Shown here: positions 23,531 through 32,762 of the stretch, piece by piece
Layout: every line of letters starts with the position of its first letter
How positions within the stretch are numbered: the first letter of the stretch is position 1
Origin: an uncultured Stenotrophomonas sp.
GTDB lineage: Bacteria > Pseudomonadota > Gammaproteobacteria > Xanthomonadales > Xanthomonadaceae
DNA length: 64,000 nt
Assembly: GCA_913775725.1 (NCBI GenBank)
Contig: CAJYNG010000013.1
Location: 248,001 to 312,000, forward strand
Direction: 5' to 3'
Position numbers and translations under genes: made by a program
The notes under the pieces: generated by a model
Databases searched by the model: none
What the model was told of the DNA's origin: nothing
What the model saw: only the letters and a program-made list of their open reading frames with translations

Positions 23531-23549
23531 TACGGTTGCGTACGGTTGA
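23531..23549 (+). promoter_or_regulatory. Direct repeat upstream of fabA
   Basis: ACGGTTG occurs twice, 10 bp apart (ACGGTTGCGTACGGTTG), about 80-95 bp before fabA, suggesting tandem half-sites for a regulator of unsaturated fatty acid synthesis. The protein is unknown. Confidence 0.3.
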
Positions 23550-23627
23550 AATGTTTGATCGGCGCAGTTTCCACGGGCATCCTCGAGCGCTTGTTTCCCT
23601 GTTTCCCCGCTTCCAGGATTGTGCTTC

Positions 23628-24143
23628 ATGACCCGTCTCCACGCGTTCAACCGCGAACAGCTGCTGGCCAGCGCACGCGGTGAACTGTTCGGCACCGCCG
23701 CCGGCCGTTTGCCCAACGATCCGATGCTGATGTTCGACCGCATCACCGACATCCGCGAGGACGGCGGACCGCATGGCAAAGGCATGGTACGCGCCGAACT
23801 GGATATCCGCCCGGACCTGTGGTTCTTCGGCTGCCACTTCATCGGCGACCCGGTGATGCCCGGCTGCCTGGGCCTGGATGCCATGTGGCAGCTGACCGGC
23901 TTCTTCCTGACCTGGCTGGGCGCCCCCGGCAAGGGCCGCGCGCTGGGCTGTGGCGAAGTGAAGTTCACCGGCCAGGTGCTGCCGGAGGCCAAGCTGGTGC
24001 GCTACGAGATCGATATCAGCCGTGTCATCAACCGCAAGCTGGTGATGGCCCAGTCGGACGCGCGCATGTACGTGGATGACCGCGAAATCTACAGCGCGCG
24101 CGACCTGCGCGTCGGCCTGTTCACTGAAACCGGGAGCTTCTGA
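23628..24143 (+). CDS. fabA: 3-hydroxydecanoyl-ACP dehydratase/isomerase
   Basis: 171 aa, same length class as E. coli FabA. Catalytic His70 in [14 protein letters not shown] and Asp84 in [11 protein letters not shown] match E. coli numbering exactly. Dehydrates 3-hydroxydecanoyl-ACP and isomerises trans-2 to cis-3-decenoyl-ACP, the branch point to unsaturated fatty acids. The ATG at 23628 has AGGA upstream. The stop codon shares one base with the fabB start, so fabA and fabB form a tightly coupled operon. Confidence 0.96.
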   Translation: MTRLHAFNREQLLASARGELFGTAAGRLPNDPMLMFDRITDIREDGGPHGKGMVRAELDIRPDLWFFGCHFIGDPVMPGCLGLDAMWQLTGFFLTWLGAPGKGRALGCGEVKFTGQVLPEAKLVRYEIDISRVINRKLVMAQSDARMYVDDREIYSARDLRVGLFTETGSF

Positions 24144-25351
24144 TGCGTCGCGTCGTCATCACTGGCATGGGCATCACGTCCTGCCTCGGCAATGATCTGG
24201 ATACCGTTTCGGCTGCGCTGCGCGAAGGGCGCTCGGGCATCACCGCCCTGGCCGACCACGCCGAAGCGGGCCTGCGCAGCCAGGTTGGCGGTCGTGTCGA
24301 CCTCGATCTGGAGGCGCTGATCGACCGCAAGCAGAAGCGCTTCATGAGCGATGCGGCGGCCTTCGCCTACCTGTCCATGCGCGATGCCATCGCCGATGCC
24401 GGGCTCAGCCCCGAGCAGGTCAGCAACCTGCGCACCGGCCTGATTGCCGGTTCCGGCGGCGGCTCCAGCGAATGGCAGATCGGCGCGGTCGACCTGCTGC
24501 GCGAACGTGGTGTGCGCAAGGTCGGGCCGTACATGGTGCCGCGCACGATGTGCTCGACGGTCTCGGCCTGCCTGGCCACGGCCTACCAGATCAAGGGCGT
24601 CAGCTACTCGCTGTCGGCCGCCTGCGCGACCTCGGCGCACTGCATCGGTGCCGCCGCGGACATGATCCGCCATGGCGCGCAGGACATCATGTTCGCCGGT
24701 GGCGGTGAAGACCTGCACTGGTCGATGAGCGTGATGTTCGATGCGATGGGCGCGCTGTCGACCAGCTTCAACGAGACCCCGGCCAGCGCCTCGCGCCCTT
24801 ACGACAAGGACCGCGACGGCTTCGTCATCGCCGGCGGCGGCGGCATGCTGGTGCTGGAGGACTACGACCACGCCGTTGCGCGCGGCGCGCACATCCATGC
24901 CGAGCTGATCGGCTATGGCGTGACCTCCGACGGCGCCGACATGGTCGCCCCGTCCGGTGAAGGCGCGGTGCGCTGCATGAAGATGGCGCTGCAGGGCGTC
25001 GATCGCTCACTGGACTACCTCAACACCCACGGCACCTCCACGCCGCTGGGCGACGTCACCGAGCTCAATGCGATCCGCGAAGTGTTCGGCGATGCGGTGC
25101 CGCCGCTGTCCTCGACCAAGGCGCTGTCCGGCCATTCGCTGGGTGCGGCCAGCGTGCACGAGGCGATCTACTGCCTGCTGATGATGCGCGATGGCTTCGT
25201 CGCCGGTTCGGCCAACATCGGCGAACTGGACCCGAAGGTGGAGAGCTTCCCGATCCTGCGCGAAAGCCGCGAGCAGAAGCTGGATACGGTGATGTCCAAC
25301 AGCTTCGGCTTCGGTGGCACCAACGCCGCGCTGGTGTTCGGGCGGGTGTGA
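24143..25351 (+). CDS. fabB: 3-oxoacyl-ACP synthase I
   Basis: 402 aa. Thiolase-fold condensing enzyme with nucleophile Cys161 in [11 protein letters not shown] and the two histidines in [11 protein letters not shown] and GHSLGAAS. Elongates the cis-3-decenoyl-ACP made by FabA, so it commits carbon to unsaturated fatty acids. The ATG overlaps the fabA stop by one base. A cluster of palindromic repeats follows and probably ends the transcript. Confidence 0.95.
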   Translation: MRRVVITGMGITSCLGNDLDTVSAALREGRSGITALADHAEAGLRSQVGGRVDLDLEALIDRKQKRFMSDAAAFAYLSMRDAIADAGLSPEQVSNLRTGLIAGSGGGSSEWQIGAVDLLRERGVRKVGPYMVPRTMCSTVSACLATAYQIKGVSYSLSAACATSAHCIGAAADMIRHGAQDIMFAGGGEDLHWSMSVMFDAMGALSTSFNETPASASRPYDKDRDGFVIAGGGGMLVLEDYDHAVARGAHIHAELIGYGVTSDGADMVAPSGEGAVRCMKMALQGVDRSLDYLNTHGTSTPLGDVTELNAIREVFGDAVPPLSSTKALSGHSLGAASVHEAIYCLLMMRDGFVAGSANIGELDPKVESFPILRESREQKLDTVMSNSFGFGGTNAALVFGRV

Positions 25352-25361
25352 TGGGGAAGGC

Positions 25362-25486
25362 GTGCCGACCAACGGTCGGCACCCACCAAATAGATGTAGA
25401 GCCGAGCCATGCTCGGCTCAGTGCCAACCAAGGTTGGCACCCACAGGGGGCATTGGGGTATGCCGACCCACGGTCGGCACCTACCG
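25362..25486. repeat. Cluster of palindromic repeats after fabB
   Basis: Four stem-loops in a row: GTGCCGACC/GGTCGGCAC (25362-25382), a SMAG arm pair GTAGAGCCGAGCC/GCTCGGCTC (25396-25419), GTGCCAACC/GGTTGGCAC (25421-25440), and TGCCGACC/GGTCGGCA ending CCTACC (25461-25486). Read on the minus strand the last one starts GGTAGGTGCCGACC, so it is a GTAG-ended SMAG-type variant. Between convergent fabB and the HAD gene. Confidence 0.8.
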
Positions 25487-25487
25487 G

Positions 25488-26171
25488 TTACCTCGGCAAC
25501 AACGGCACCAGCAATGCGTGCGCGTCCACCAGCGACCCTACGATGCGGTGGCCCAGTGCGCGCAGCTCTTCATCAGGATGCACCAGGTCCGGCACCTGGA
25601 TCACGGTCATGCCGGCGGCCAGCGCCGCGCGCGTACCGGCCGGTGAGTCTTCCAGCGCCAAGCAACGCTCCGGCGCCTGGCCCAGCCGCTGCGCGGCCAG
25701 CAGGTAGATATCCGGTGCCGGCTTCGGCCGCGCCACGTCGCCGCTGGTGATCACCGCATCGAAGTACGGCAGCAGGCCAGCAGCGGCCAGCTTGCGGTTG
25801 GCCCGCGGCTGCCGCGTGGTGGTTGCCACCGCACGCGGGATCGCATGTGCCTTCAGCAGCTCCAGCAGCTCCAGGATGCCCGGCCGCAGCGGCAGACCGG
25901 TCTGTGTGCGTGCTTCGTACAGCTCATGGCAACGTGCCGCAACTGCGTCGATCACGCTGTCCTCGATCCCCTGCGCGCGCAGCAGTGCGTACGTGTCGCG
26001 GTCACCGAGGCCGACCATGCGCAGGAACACCGCCTCGTCCAGGCCCAGCCCGAACTCGTCGGCGGCCTCGCTCCAACAGGCCAGCGAGACCCGCTCGCTG
26101 TCGATCATCAGGCCGTCCATGTCGAAGATGACGGCGTCGGGAAGGAACGGCAGCGCAGCGATGGTGGTCAT
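25488..26171 (-). CDS. HAD-family hydrolase (beta-phosphoglucomutase-like subgroup)
   Basis: 227 aa. HAD motif I IFDMDGLMIDSE, motif II AVATTTRQPR, Lys in ARPKPAPDIYLLAA, motif III ALEDSPAGTRAALAAGM. FDMDGLMIDSE is typical of sugar-phosphate phosphatases and beta-phosphoglucomutase relatives; the substrate is not predictable. The ATG at 26171 overlaps the rsuA stop by 4 nt. Third gene of the rsmC-rsuA-HAD operon. Confidence 0.85.
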   Translation of the reverse strand: MTTIAALPFLPDAVIFDMDGLMIDSERVSLACWSEAADEFGLGLDEAVFLRMVGLGDRDTYALLRAQGIEDSVIDAVAARCHELYEARTQTGLPLRPGILELLELLKAHAIPRAVATTTRQPRANRKLAAAGLLPYFDAVITSGDVARPKPAPDIYLLAAQRLGQAPERCLALEDSPAGTRAALAAGMTVIQVPDLVHPDEELRALGHRIVGSLVDAHALLVPLLPR

Positions 26172-26869
26172 GGAGCGAACAGCGTATCCAGGTCGGTGGA
26201 AGTGAGCTGCCGCCATTGCCCCTCGTCCAGTCCCTGCAGGTCCAGCCCGCCAACACGACTGCGGTGCAGGGCCTGCACGTGGTTGCCGGTGGCGGCGAAC
26301 ATGCGGCGTACCTGATGGTAGCGGCCTTCGTGCAGCACCAGGCGCGCGCGACGCGCATCCAGCACTTCCAGTTCAGCCGGCAGCAGGGGCGTCTTCTCGG
26401 ACTCCAGCATCAGCGTACCGCTGGCGAACAGCGCCACCTCGTCGCCGCGCAGGTCATCGCTCAACTCGACCTCATAGACTTTCGGCAGCTTCGACTTCGG
26501 CGAGATGATCCGGTGCAGCAGGCCACCGTCGTCGGTCAGCAGCAGCAGGCCACTGGTCTCGCGGTCGAGGCGGCCCACCGTGGACAGCACCGGATCGCGG
26601 TCGCGGAAGCGCGGCGGCAGCAGGTCGTAGATCAGGCGGCCGGTGTCCTTGGTCGAGCAGGTGTAGCCGGCCGGCTTGTGCAGCGCGATCGACAGGCCCA
26701 CCGGCGGGTCCAGCGGCTCGCCGTCGACGCGGATCGCCTCGTGCGGCACCTGGTCGTCGGCATACAGCACCTCGCCGTCGGCGTCGGTGACGCGGCCTTC
26801 GCGGAACATCCACTGCACCTGCTTGCGGCTGCCATAGCCCAGGTTGGCGATGAGCTTGACCAGCTTCAC
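26168..26869 (-). CDS. rsuA: 16S rRNA pseudouridine(516) synthase
   Basis: 233 aa. N-terminal S4 domain (MKLVKLIANLGYGSRKQVQWM) and catalytic domain with Asp102 in GRLDRETSGLLLLT, the same residue number as in E. coli RsuA. KVYEVEL and EGRYHQVRRMF motifs are present. It isomerises U516 of 16S rRNA. The start is GTG at 26869 and overlaps the rsmC stop (GTGA). Its grouping with the 16S rRNA methyltransferase gene supports the role. Confidence 0.9.
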   Translation of the reverse strand: MKLVKLIANLGYGSRKQVQWMFREGRVTDADGEVLYADDQVPHEAIRVDGEPLDPPVGLSIALHKPAGYTCSTKDTGRLIYDLLPPRFRDRDPVLSTVGRLDRETSGLLLLTDDGGLLHRIISPKSKLPKVYEVELSDDLRGDEVALFASGTLMLESEKTPLLPAELEVLDARRARLVLHEGRYHQVRRMFAATGNHVQALHRSRVGGLDLQGLDEGQWRQLTSTDLDTLFAP

Positions 26870-27930
26870 TTGCCCTTCCCCTTCACCGCTTCCACCAGCT
26901 TGAAGCCATCACGCTCGGCGATCACGCGCACTGCGCCAAAGCTCTCGTTGAGCGTGTACTCGTACGGCAGGTGGCGATTGGCCACCACGTACAGGCGTCC
27001 GCCCGGGCGCAGCGCCTGCGCGGCCACGGCGATGAAGCGCTGGCCGATGTCCGGGCGATCGGCGCGCGAGGGCGTATGGAACGGCGGGTTGCTGATGATG
27101 ACGTCGTAGCCCGGCTCGATGCCGGCGGTGACGTCCTGCCACAGGAAGCGCAGCGGCAGCGGACGCGGCGGCGGTGCCAGGTTCAGCTCGGCCAGTGCCA
27201 ACGCGCGCTGCTCTGCTTCGTACAGGTCCAGCGCGGTGATCTTCGGGCAGCGCTCCAGCAGCTCGCGCGACAGGTAGCCGTAGCCGGCACCGAGGTCGGC
27301 GGCGCGGCCGGCCAGGTCGGCCGGCAGGTGCTCGGCCAGCAGCGCCGAGGCCGGATCGATGCGGTCCCAGGCGAACACGCCCGGGCGGCTGAGGAAACGG
27401 CCGCCGACGATCGGCCGCACCGCATCCAGTGCCGACCAGCGCTTGGCCAGGTCGGCGTCGTGCTGGCCCTGCATCGGGGCGGTCCAGTACACGCGGCAGT
27501 GGTTCTTGGTCAGGCTGCCGCCCAGGCCGGTCAGTTGCTTGAAGTCGCCCTCGCCCGAGCGTGCACCTTCGTTGTTGGACTGGCAGGCAACGATGCGGCC
27601 GCCGTCGGCGACCAGCGCCAGCGCGCGGGCGAACAGCGCACGGGCTTCTTCACGCTGGCGCGGCGGCAGCACCAGCACCAGCGGGTAGCGGCCCTTGCCG
27701 GCCACATCATCCAGCTGGCCGCTGACGGTCCAGCCGGCGGCCTGCTGCAGCGGCTGCGCGAACGGGGCAAAGCTCTGCTCGCAGTGCACCTCGCGGTTGC
27801 CGGCCGCTTCGCGCAGCGGCCAGCCGTCGCGGGCACGCAGGAAGGCCACCGGGCCCTCCGGCCAGCGCAGGGCGCCTTGGGAGAACGGCAGGAACAGGGT
27901 CTGCAGGGGAGCGTCGTCGCTGGAGGCCAT
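26866..27930 (-). CDS. rsmC: 16S rRNA m2G1207 methyltransferase (RsmC-like)
   Basis: 354 aa. Two Rossmann halves as in RsmC: a degenerate N-terminal domain and a C-terminal methyltransferase domain with ADLGAGYGYLSRELL (motif I) and the catalytic ISNPPFHTPS (motif IV, NPPF). VVANRHLPYE is typical of RsmC/RlmG. The ATG at 27930 is preferred because the promoter -10 box lies at 27963-27968 and everything further upstream would be untranscribed. RlmG is the main alternative. First gene of the operon with rsuA and the HAD hydrolase. Confidence 0.85.
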   Translation of the reverse strand: MASSDDAPLQTLFLPFSQGALRWPEGPVAFLRARDGWPLREAAGNREVHCEQSFAPFAQPLQQAAGWTVSGQLDDVAGKGRYPLVLVLPPRQREEARALFARALALVADGGRIVACQSNNEGARSGEGDFKQLTGLGGSLTKNHCRVYWTAPMQGQHDADLAKRWSALDAVRPIVGGRFLSRPGVFAWDRIDPASALLAEHLPADLAGRAADLGAGYGYLSRELLERCPKITALDLYEAEQRALALAELNLAPPPRPLPLRFLWQDVTAGIEPGYDVIISNPPFHTPSRADRPDIGQRFIAVAAQALRPGGRLYVVANRHLPYEYTLNESFGAVRVIAERDGFKLVEAVKGKGK

Positions 27931-27962
27931 CGGCGCGGGTACTTCAAGCGTGAGGGCCGTCC

Positions 27963-27968
27963 ATTGTA
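27963..27968 (-). promoter_or_regulatory. -10 box of the rsmC-rsuA-HAD operon
   Basis: Minus strand TACAAT followed by GGACGGCCC, 32 bp upstream of the rsmC ATG. Same 15-base string as at the gph promoter. Confidence 0.55.
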
Positions 27969-28087
27969 CCGGCTTGGCCGGGCCGGCCCCGGCATGCCGC
28001 TTTGCGAAACCCGAACGGGGCCTTGATCTGCCAGCAACATTGAAACGTTCAGGGTAGAGGCTCCCCCGGAAACCCAGGAGAACCTGC

Positions 28088-28351
28088 ATGCGAGCCTTGT
28101 TCGTCGGTGGCGTGGTCGACAACAGTGAAATGGACCTGGAAGGCAGCCATCCGCCCGTGCATTACCCCGAGGATACCGGCGGCGGCCACTCGCGCTACCG
28201 GCTGCACCAGGTCGGTCATGGCGCCGACGGCAGCGTAGCCTATGCGGTGTACGGCGCACCGGACCTGGCCGATGACGAGGTGGCCCGGGTGGCGGAAGAA
28301 CGCGCCTATGCGCGCCGGTTCGAGGCGACGCCGACCTTGTTCGAGCACTGA
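28088..28351 (+). CDS. Conserved small protein of unknown function
   Basis: 87 aa, no signal peptide, acidic (MRALFVGGVVDNSEMDLEGS at the N-terminus, then HYPEDTGGGHSRYRLHQVG and a C-terminal helix DDEVARVAEERAYARRF). GGAGAA lies 5 nt before the ATG, so translation is likely. I do not recognise a family. It is a single gene followed by a SMAG repeat. Confidence 0.7.
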   Translation: MRALFVGGVVDNSEMDLEGSHPPVHYPEDTGGGHSRYRLHQVGHGADGSVAYAVYGAPDLADDEVARVAEERAYARRFEATPTLFEH

Positions 28352-28358
28352 CACACCG

Positions 28359-28415
28359 GTAGCGCCCGAGCCCACGCTCGGGCGACGGCGCAGCCGAGCG
28401 TGGGCTCGGCTCCAC
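28359..28415. repeat. SMAG repeat pair (variant)
   Basis: GTAGCGCCCGAGCCCACGCTC from 28359 and its inverse GCGTGGGCTCGGCTCCAC ending 28415. Between convergent small genes. Confidence 0.8.
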
Positions 28416-28421
28416 ATGCGA

Positions 28422-28715
28422 TCAAGGCGCCCTGGGTGGCAGGCGGTTGACGCTGGCGATTTCATCCAGCCACACATGGTGCTGTTGCACCGGCGTGTCG
28501 TAGTCATCCAGGCGCAACTGGCCGTTGCTGCCTTCGTCGCCGGCTTCGTTGCGGTACTGCTGCAGGGTCGGTTTCACCGCCACGGTGCCGAGCAGGCGGC
28601 GACCGTCGTGCAGGGTCAGCTGCACCTGCGTTTCGCCTTCCAGCTGCGGCAACAGGGCTTCCAGGCGCGCGATCTGCTCTGGATCGGTATGGATACGGGG
28701 AGCTGTACGGGACAT
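28422..28715 (-). CDS. DUF3247-like small protein (variant Sm-like fold)
   Basis: 97 aa. MSRTAPRIHTDPEQIARLEA, then VQLTLHDGRRLLGTVAVKPT and QQHHVWLDEIASVNRLPPR. The strand pattern with DGRRLLGTV resembles an Sm-like barrel. I recognise it as the Xanthomonadaceae DUF3247 family, known only structurally. Function unknown; an RNA-binding role would be inference from the fold. AGGAGG precedes the ATG. Confidence 0.65.
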   Translation of the reverse strand: MSRTAPRIHTDPEQIARLEALLPQLEGETQVQLTLHDGRRLLGTVAVKPTLQQYRNEAGDEGSNGQLRLDDYDTPVQQHHVWLDEIASVNRLPPRAP

Positions 28716-28758
28716 CGGCGACCTCCTGCGTGCAGGGTCGCCGATCGGCCGTGAATGC

Positions 28759-30747
28759 TCAGTGCAGCGCGCTGTCCGCCCGTGGCACCTGCACCTTGCG
28801 TACCGCAGCCACCAGCTGTGCCACCGAGTACGGCTTGGCCACATGTTCCTGGAAGCCTGACGCCAGCGCTCGGCGCCGGTCATCGGCACGTGCCAGCGCG
28901 GTCACGGCAACCGCCGGCAGGGTCATCGCATCCACGCCCATGTCCTCGCGCAGCGTGCGCACCAGGCCATAGCCATCCATGCCCGGCATGCCGATGTCGG
29001 TCAGCATCACGTGGTACTGCAGGTGCCCGGTATCGGCCAGCAGCGCCAGCGCTTCACCGGCCGAGCTGGCTGCCGACACGCTCGCGCCCTGCTCTTCCAG
29101 CATGCGCCGCAGATACTCCAGCACTTCCGGCTGGTCTTCCACCGCCAGCACGTGCATGCCACGCAGCGGATACGGCTCGACGATCACCGGCTCCAGGATC
29201 GGCCCGCTGATCACTTCGCGCAACGGCCGCCGCTCGGCATCGGGAATGTGCTGCGGCAGGCGAACTGTGAAGGTGGCGCCGTGGCCATGGCCTTCGCTGG
29301 CGGCGGTGACAGTGCCACCGTGCAGTTCGACCAGCTGCTGCACGATCGCCAGGCCCAGGCCGAGGCCGCCATGACGGCGCGTGGTGGTGCCATCGGCCTG
29401 GCGGAAACGGCTGAACAGGTGATTGAGGAATTCGGGCGCGATGCCGTCGCCGGTGTCACGCACGGTGATCACCCAGTGGTTGCCGTCGGCCTGCAGCTGC
29501 AGGTCGATACGGCCTTCGGCCGGGGTGAACTTGATCGCATTCGACAGCAGGTTCCACAACACCTGCTGCAGGCGGGTGGCATCGCCCAGCACCAGGCTGG
29601 GCTGCTCCGGCAGCAGCAGGCTCACGTCCAGCGCCTTGCCTTCGGCGACCAGCTCCTGCGCGCCGATGGCTTCGCCCAGCAGGTCGCGCAGGTCCAGTAT
29701 CTCCACCTCCAGCTGCACCTTGCCCAGCAGCATGCTGCTGAGGTCGAGCATGTCCGAGATCAGCCGCTTCTGCGCACCGGCGCTGTTGGCGATCACATTC
29801 AGGCCCTTGTACAGCGGGCTGGTGTTGTCCACGCGCTGCAGCAGCAGTTCGCTCCAACCGAGGATGGTGGTCAGCGGCGTACGCAGTTCATGCGACAGCG
29901 TGGCCAGGAACTCGTCCTTCAGCCGCGCCATGTTCTCGGCGGCGCTGCGCGCGGCACGCTCGGACTGCAGCAGCTCCTCGCGCGCCAGTTCGATCTCGCG
30001 GCGTTCGGTCACGTCCGGGCTGCTGCCGGCCAGGCCGATGAAGCGCCCCATGCGCGAGAAGCGCGGGCGGGCATTCATCTCCAGCCAACGCCACTCGCCA
30101 TCGGCGCGTCGGGCCCGCACCAGCGCATGCATCGACCGCTGCGCCTTCAGTGCTTCCTGCAGCTCGTACTCGAACACCGATGCATCGTCCGGATGCACCA
30201 GGCCACGCCAGACATCTTCCGGTACGCGGGTTTCGTCACCACCGAAGAACTCACTGAAAGCGCTGTTGACGAAACGGGCATGGCCGCGCTCGTCGAGCAC
30301 CCACACCGGCATCGGCAGGCCGTCGGCCAGCGCGCTGAAGCGGGCTTCGCTTTCGCCCAGCTCCACTTCCATCTGCTTGCGTGCGGTGATGTCGAAGAAC
30401 AGGATGCCGACCTTGTCTTCGCCCGGTCGGCCCACGCGCACCGCATCAACCGCGAACGAGCGGCCCAGCGCACGCGCTTCCATCTCGAACTGGGCGGGGC
30501 GGCCACTGCGCGCGACCTCGCCGTAGATGCGGAACCAGTCCTGCTCGTGGCCCGGTTCCAGCGCCGTCATGCGCTGGCCACGCGCGTCCTTCAAGCCGGT
30601 GTGGCGCTCGAACGCATCGTTGACCTCGATGAAACGGTAGTCCACGGCGCGATCGCCCTCGAACAGCACCTGGATCACGCAGAACCCGGCGTTGATGCGC
30701 TCAAGCACGCCATGATGCAGGTCGGGTTCGGGCGCTGGCACCATCAT
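28759..30747 (-). CDS. Soluble PAS-PAS hybrid sensor histidine kinase / response regulator
   Basis: 662 aa from ATG 30747. Two PAS domains (FIEVNDAFERHTGL; VWVLDERGHARFVNSAFSEF), HisKA with ATLSHELRTPLTTILGW, HATPase with NLLSNAIKFTPAEG, DTGDGIAP and GLGLGLAIV, then a C-terminal receiver with phospho-Asp in MLTDIGMPGMDG and Lys in HVAKPYS. No transmembrane segment is visible, so it senses a cytoplasmic signal. The receiver suggests a phosphorelay, but no HPt protein is nearby. A TTG at 30825 would add 26 residues; 30747 is preferred for the GGAG 9 nt upstream. Divergent from a DUF3016 gene. Confidence 0.85.
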   Translation of the reverse strand: MMVPAPEPDLHHGVLERINAGFCVIQVLFEGDRAVDYRFIEVNDAFERHTGLKDARGQRMTALEPGHEQDWFRIYGEVARSGRPAQFEMEARALGRSFAVDAVRVGRPGEDKVGILFFDITARKQMEVELGESEARFSALADGLPMPVWVLDERGHARFVNSAFSEFFGGDETRVPEDVWRGLVHPDDASVFEYELQEALKAQRSMHALVRARRADGEWRWLEMNARPRFSRMGRFIGLAGSSPDVTERREIELAREELLQSERAARSAAENMARLKDEFLATLSHELRTPLTTILGWSELLLQRVDNTSPLYKGLNVIANSAGAQKRLISDMLDLSSMLLGKVQLEVEILDLRDLLGEAIGAQELVAEGKALDVSLLLPEQPSLVLGDATRLQQVLWNLLSNAIKFTPAEGRIDLQLQADGNHWVITVRDTGDGIAPEFLNHLFSRFRQADGTTTRRHGGLGLGLAIVQQLVELHGGTVTAASEGHGHGATFTVRLPQHIPDAERRPLREVISGPILEPVIVEPYPLRGMHVLAVEDQPEVLEYLRRMLEEQGASVSAASSAGEALALLADTGHLQYHVMLTDIGMPGMDGYGLVRTLREDMGVDAMTLPAVAVTALARADDRRRALASGFQEHVAKPYSVAQLVAAVRKVQVPRADSALH

Positions 30748-30934
30748 CGGTGGGCGCTCCACGAGGGGCGGCAGTGTGGACAAGGGCGTCTGTGCAGGCC
30801 GGATTGGAAGCACAGCATCTTCCAAAGCGCGTATTCACAGCGTCAAGCGCCGTCAGTCATGGTTGACGTCGATGAATTGGCGGCAACCGCTCTTGCGCAT
30901 GTTGCAATCGGCCGTTGCGGTGGCCCGGCCACAG

Positions 30935-30955
30935 GATCACACTCGATCTGTGATC
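30935..30955. promoter_or_regulatory. Palindromic operator candidate upstream of DUF3016 gene
   Basis: GATCACA-CTCGATC-TGTGATC, a perfect 7-bp inverted repeat, lies 37 bp before the DUF3016 start in the divergent promoter region with the hybrid kinase. The half-sites are in the order opposite to CRP/Clp sites (TGTGA-N6-TCACA). A small hairpin TCCCC/GGGGA (30963-30977) follows in the leader. Confidence 0.4.
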
Positions 30956-30991
30956 AACATCGTCCCCAGTGCGGGGACGCAGGAGACCGTC

Positions 30992-31555
30992 ATGAAACGC
31001 TCACTCGCGATTGCCCTGCTGGCAGGCGCTCTGGTGGCGGGCGGCGCCAACGCTGCACCGCGCACCGTGACCGATGCGGACGCGCCACGCGCGTTGCAGG
31101 CCAATGGCCCGGTCAGCGTGAAATGGGAGGATCCGGCCAAATTCACCGAGATCCGCCAGAGCAGCAACCGCTTCGAGGCCGAACGCGGTGACTGGGTACA
31201 GCAGCTGGCCCGCTACCTGCAGACCACCGCTGCCAAGCCGCTGCAGCCTGGGCAGACCCTCGATGTGACCCTGGTGGACATCAAGCGCGCCGGCGACTAC
31301 GAGCCCTGGCACGGCCCGCGCGGCAGCGACATCCGGATCATGCGCGACATCTACCCGCCACGGATCAGCCTGCAGTACACGTTGAAGGACGCCAGCGGCC
31401 GTATCGTCAGCGAGGGCGACGCGCGCCTCAGCGATACCGGCTACCTGCACAACCTGGGGCTGAAGAGCGACAGTGATCCGCTGCGCTACGAAAAGCGCCT
31501 GATCGATGACTGGGTGAAGCGCCAGCTGGCCAGCCAGGCCACCGCCGCGCGGTAA
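30992..31555 (+). CDS. DUF3016 domain exported protein
   Basis: 187 aa. Signal peptide to about residue 21 (GGANA/APRT), then VSVKWEDPAKFTEIRQSSNR, LDVTLVDIKRAGDYEPWHGP, DIRIMRDIYPPRISLQYTLKD and YEKRLIDDWVKRQL. This pattern is the periplasmic DUF3016 family. Function unknown. AGGAGA lies upstream of the ATG. Confidence 0.8.
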   Translation: MKRSLAIALLAGALVAGGANAAPRTVTDADAPRALQANGPVSVKWEDPAKFTEIRQSSNRFEAERGDWVQQLARYLQTTAAKPLQPGQTLDVTLVDIKRAGDYEPWHGPRGSDIRIMRDIYPPRISLQYTLKDASGRIVSEGDARLSDTGYLHNLGLKSDSDPLRYEKRLIDDWVKRQLASQATAAR

Positions 31556-31613
31556 TGCCGGGCGACGCGACCCACCGGGCTGCCGCGGCAATGCCTGGCA
31601 ACGCGACCCACCG

Positions 31614-31698
31614 GTAGGTGTCGACCTTGGTCGACACGCATTAGACGGCGCCGACCAAGGTCGGCCGCTACCGGAGCCGAGTGTGGCCTCGGCTCTAC
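31614..31698. repeat. SMAG-type repeat cluster supplying the alr stop codon
   Basis: GTAGGTGTCGACC/GGTCGACAC (31614-31637), a CCGACC/GGTCGG stem near 31651-31664, and GAGCCGAGTGTGG...CTCGGCTCTAC (31674-31698). On the minus strand the last one begins GTAGAGCCGAG, and its TAG (31697-31695) is the alr stop codon. Confidence 0.8.
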
Positions 31699-32762
31699 AC
31701 GTATACCTTCGCCACGCGCTTGACCGCGCACGGCAGCTGGTACGCGCTCACACCACAGCGCGGCGCCAGTTCGGACAGCGTCGGTGCGCTGCCCCACAAT
31801 TCCACCACGCTGCCGATGCCGGCCTGCGCATGCGCGGTCAGGTCCACGGTCAGCATATCCATCGACACGCGCCCGATCAGGGCACCGGGCTGGCCGTCGA
31901 TCAGCACCGGGGTGCCATTCGGGGCGAACTGCGGATAACCGTCTGCATAACCGAGCGCGACCACACCCACGCGGGTGCGCGCCTTGGCCACGAAGCGGGC
32001 GCCATAGCCCACCGGCTCACCTGCCTCGATCCAGCGTTCGGCGATCACCTTCGACTGCATCGTCATCACCGGGCGCAGGCGCTCGGTCAGTGCCGTGTTG
32101 TCCGGCAGCGGATTGGCGCCGTACAGCATCAGGCCCGGGCGCACCCAGTCGCTGCGTACATCCGGCCAGCCCAGCAGCGCCGGCGAATTGCACACGCTGG
32201 TCTCGCCGTGCAGACCGTCGATGGCCCGCGCGAAGGTCGCCGCCTGTTCGTGGGTGCGTTCGCTGTCCAGCTCATCGGCGCGCGCCAGGTGGGTCATCAG
32301 CACGATGCGCTCGACCTGCGGCAGCGCCGACAGGCGTGCATGCGCGGCACGGAAGCTGTCCACGTCCAGGCCGAGGCGATGCATGCCGCTGTCCAGCTTC
32401 AGCCACACCGTCAACGGGCGCGGGCTGTCGAACGCGACCAGCGCTTCCAGCTGCCACGGCGAACCGACGGCGAACCAGAAGTCATGCTCGGCCACCAGCG
32501 CCATGTCGCTGGGCTCGAAGATGCCTTCCAGCAACAGGATCGGCGCGCGGATGCCGGCCTGGCGCAGCTCCAGCGCCTCTTCGATGGTGGCCACGCCGAA
32601 ACCATCGGCCTCGCCTTCCAGCGCCTGCGCACAGCGCACTGCGCCATGCCCGTAGGCATCGGCCTTGATGATCGCCAGGGCCTTGCCACCGCCCAGTTCA
32701 CGGGCGAGCCGGTAGTTGCTGCGCAGGGCGCCCAGATCGATCAGCGCGCGGGCAGGACGCAT
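31695..32762 (-). CDS. alr: Alanine racemase (catabolic, DadX type)
   Basis: 355 aa. PLP-binding Lys33 in [12 protein letters not shown], second catalytic Tyr in [10 protein letters not shown], and MHRLGLD and [12 protein letters not shown]. Interconverts L- and D-alanine. Its start lies inside the end of dadA (22-nt overlap), so it is co-expressed with D-amino-acid dehydrogenase; this marks it as the catabolic DadX-type enzyme, which turns L-alanine into the DadA substrate. The stop TAG comes from a SMAG repeat. Confidence 0.93.
   Translation of the reverse strand: MRPARALIDLGALRSNYRLARELGGGKALAIIKADAYGHGAVRCAQALEGEADGFGVATIEEALELRQAGIRAPILLLEGIFEPSDMALVAEHDFWFAVGSPWQLEALVAFDSPRPLTVWLKLDSGMHRLGLDVDSFRAAHARLSALPQVERIVLMTHLARADELDSERTHEQAATFARAIDGLHGETSVCNSPALLGWPDVRSDWVRPGLMLYGANPLPDNTALTERLRPVMTMQSKVIAERWIEAGEPVGYGARFVAKARTRVGVVALGYADGYPQFAPNGTPVLIDGQPGALIGRVSMDMLTVDLTAHAQAGIGSVVELWGSAPTLSELAPRCGVSAYQLPCAVKRVAKVYV

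Noticed and set aside
27931-28122. N-terminal extension of rsmC by 64 codons
   Set aside because: It lies across and upstream of the TACAAT -10 box at 27963-27968 and has no family similarity.
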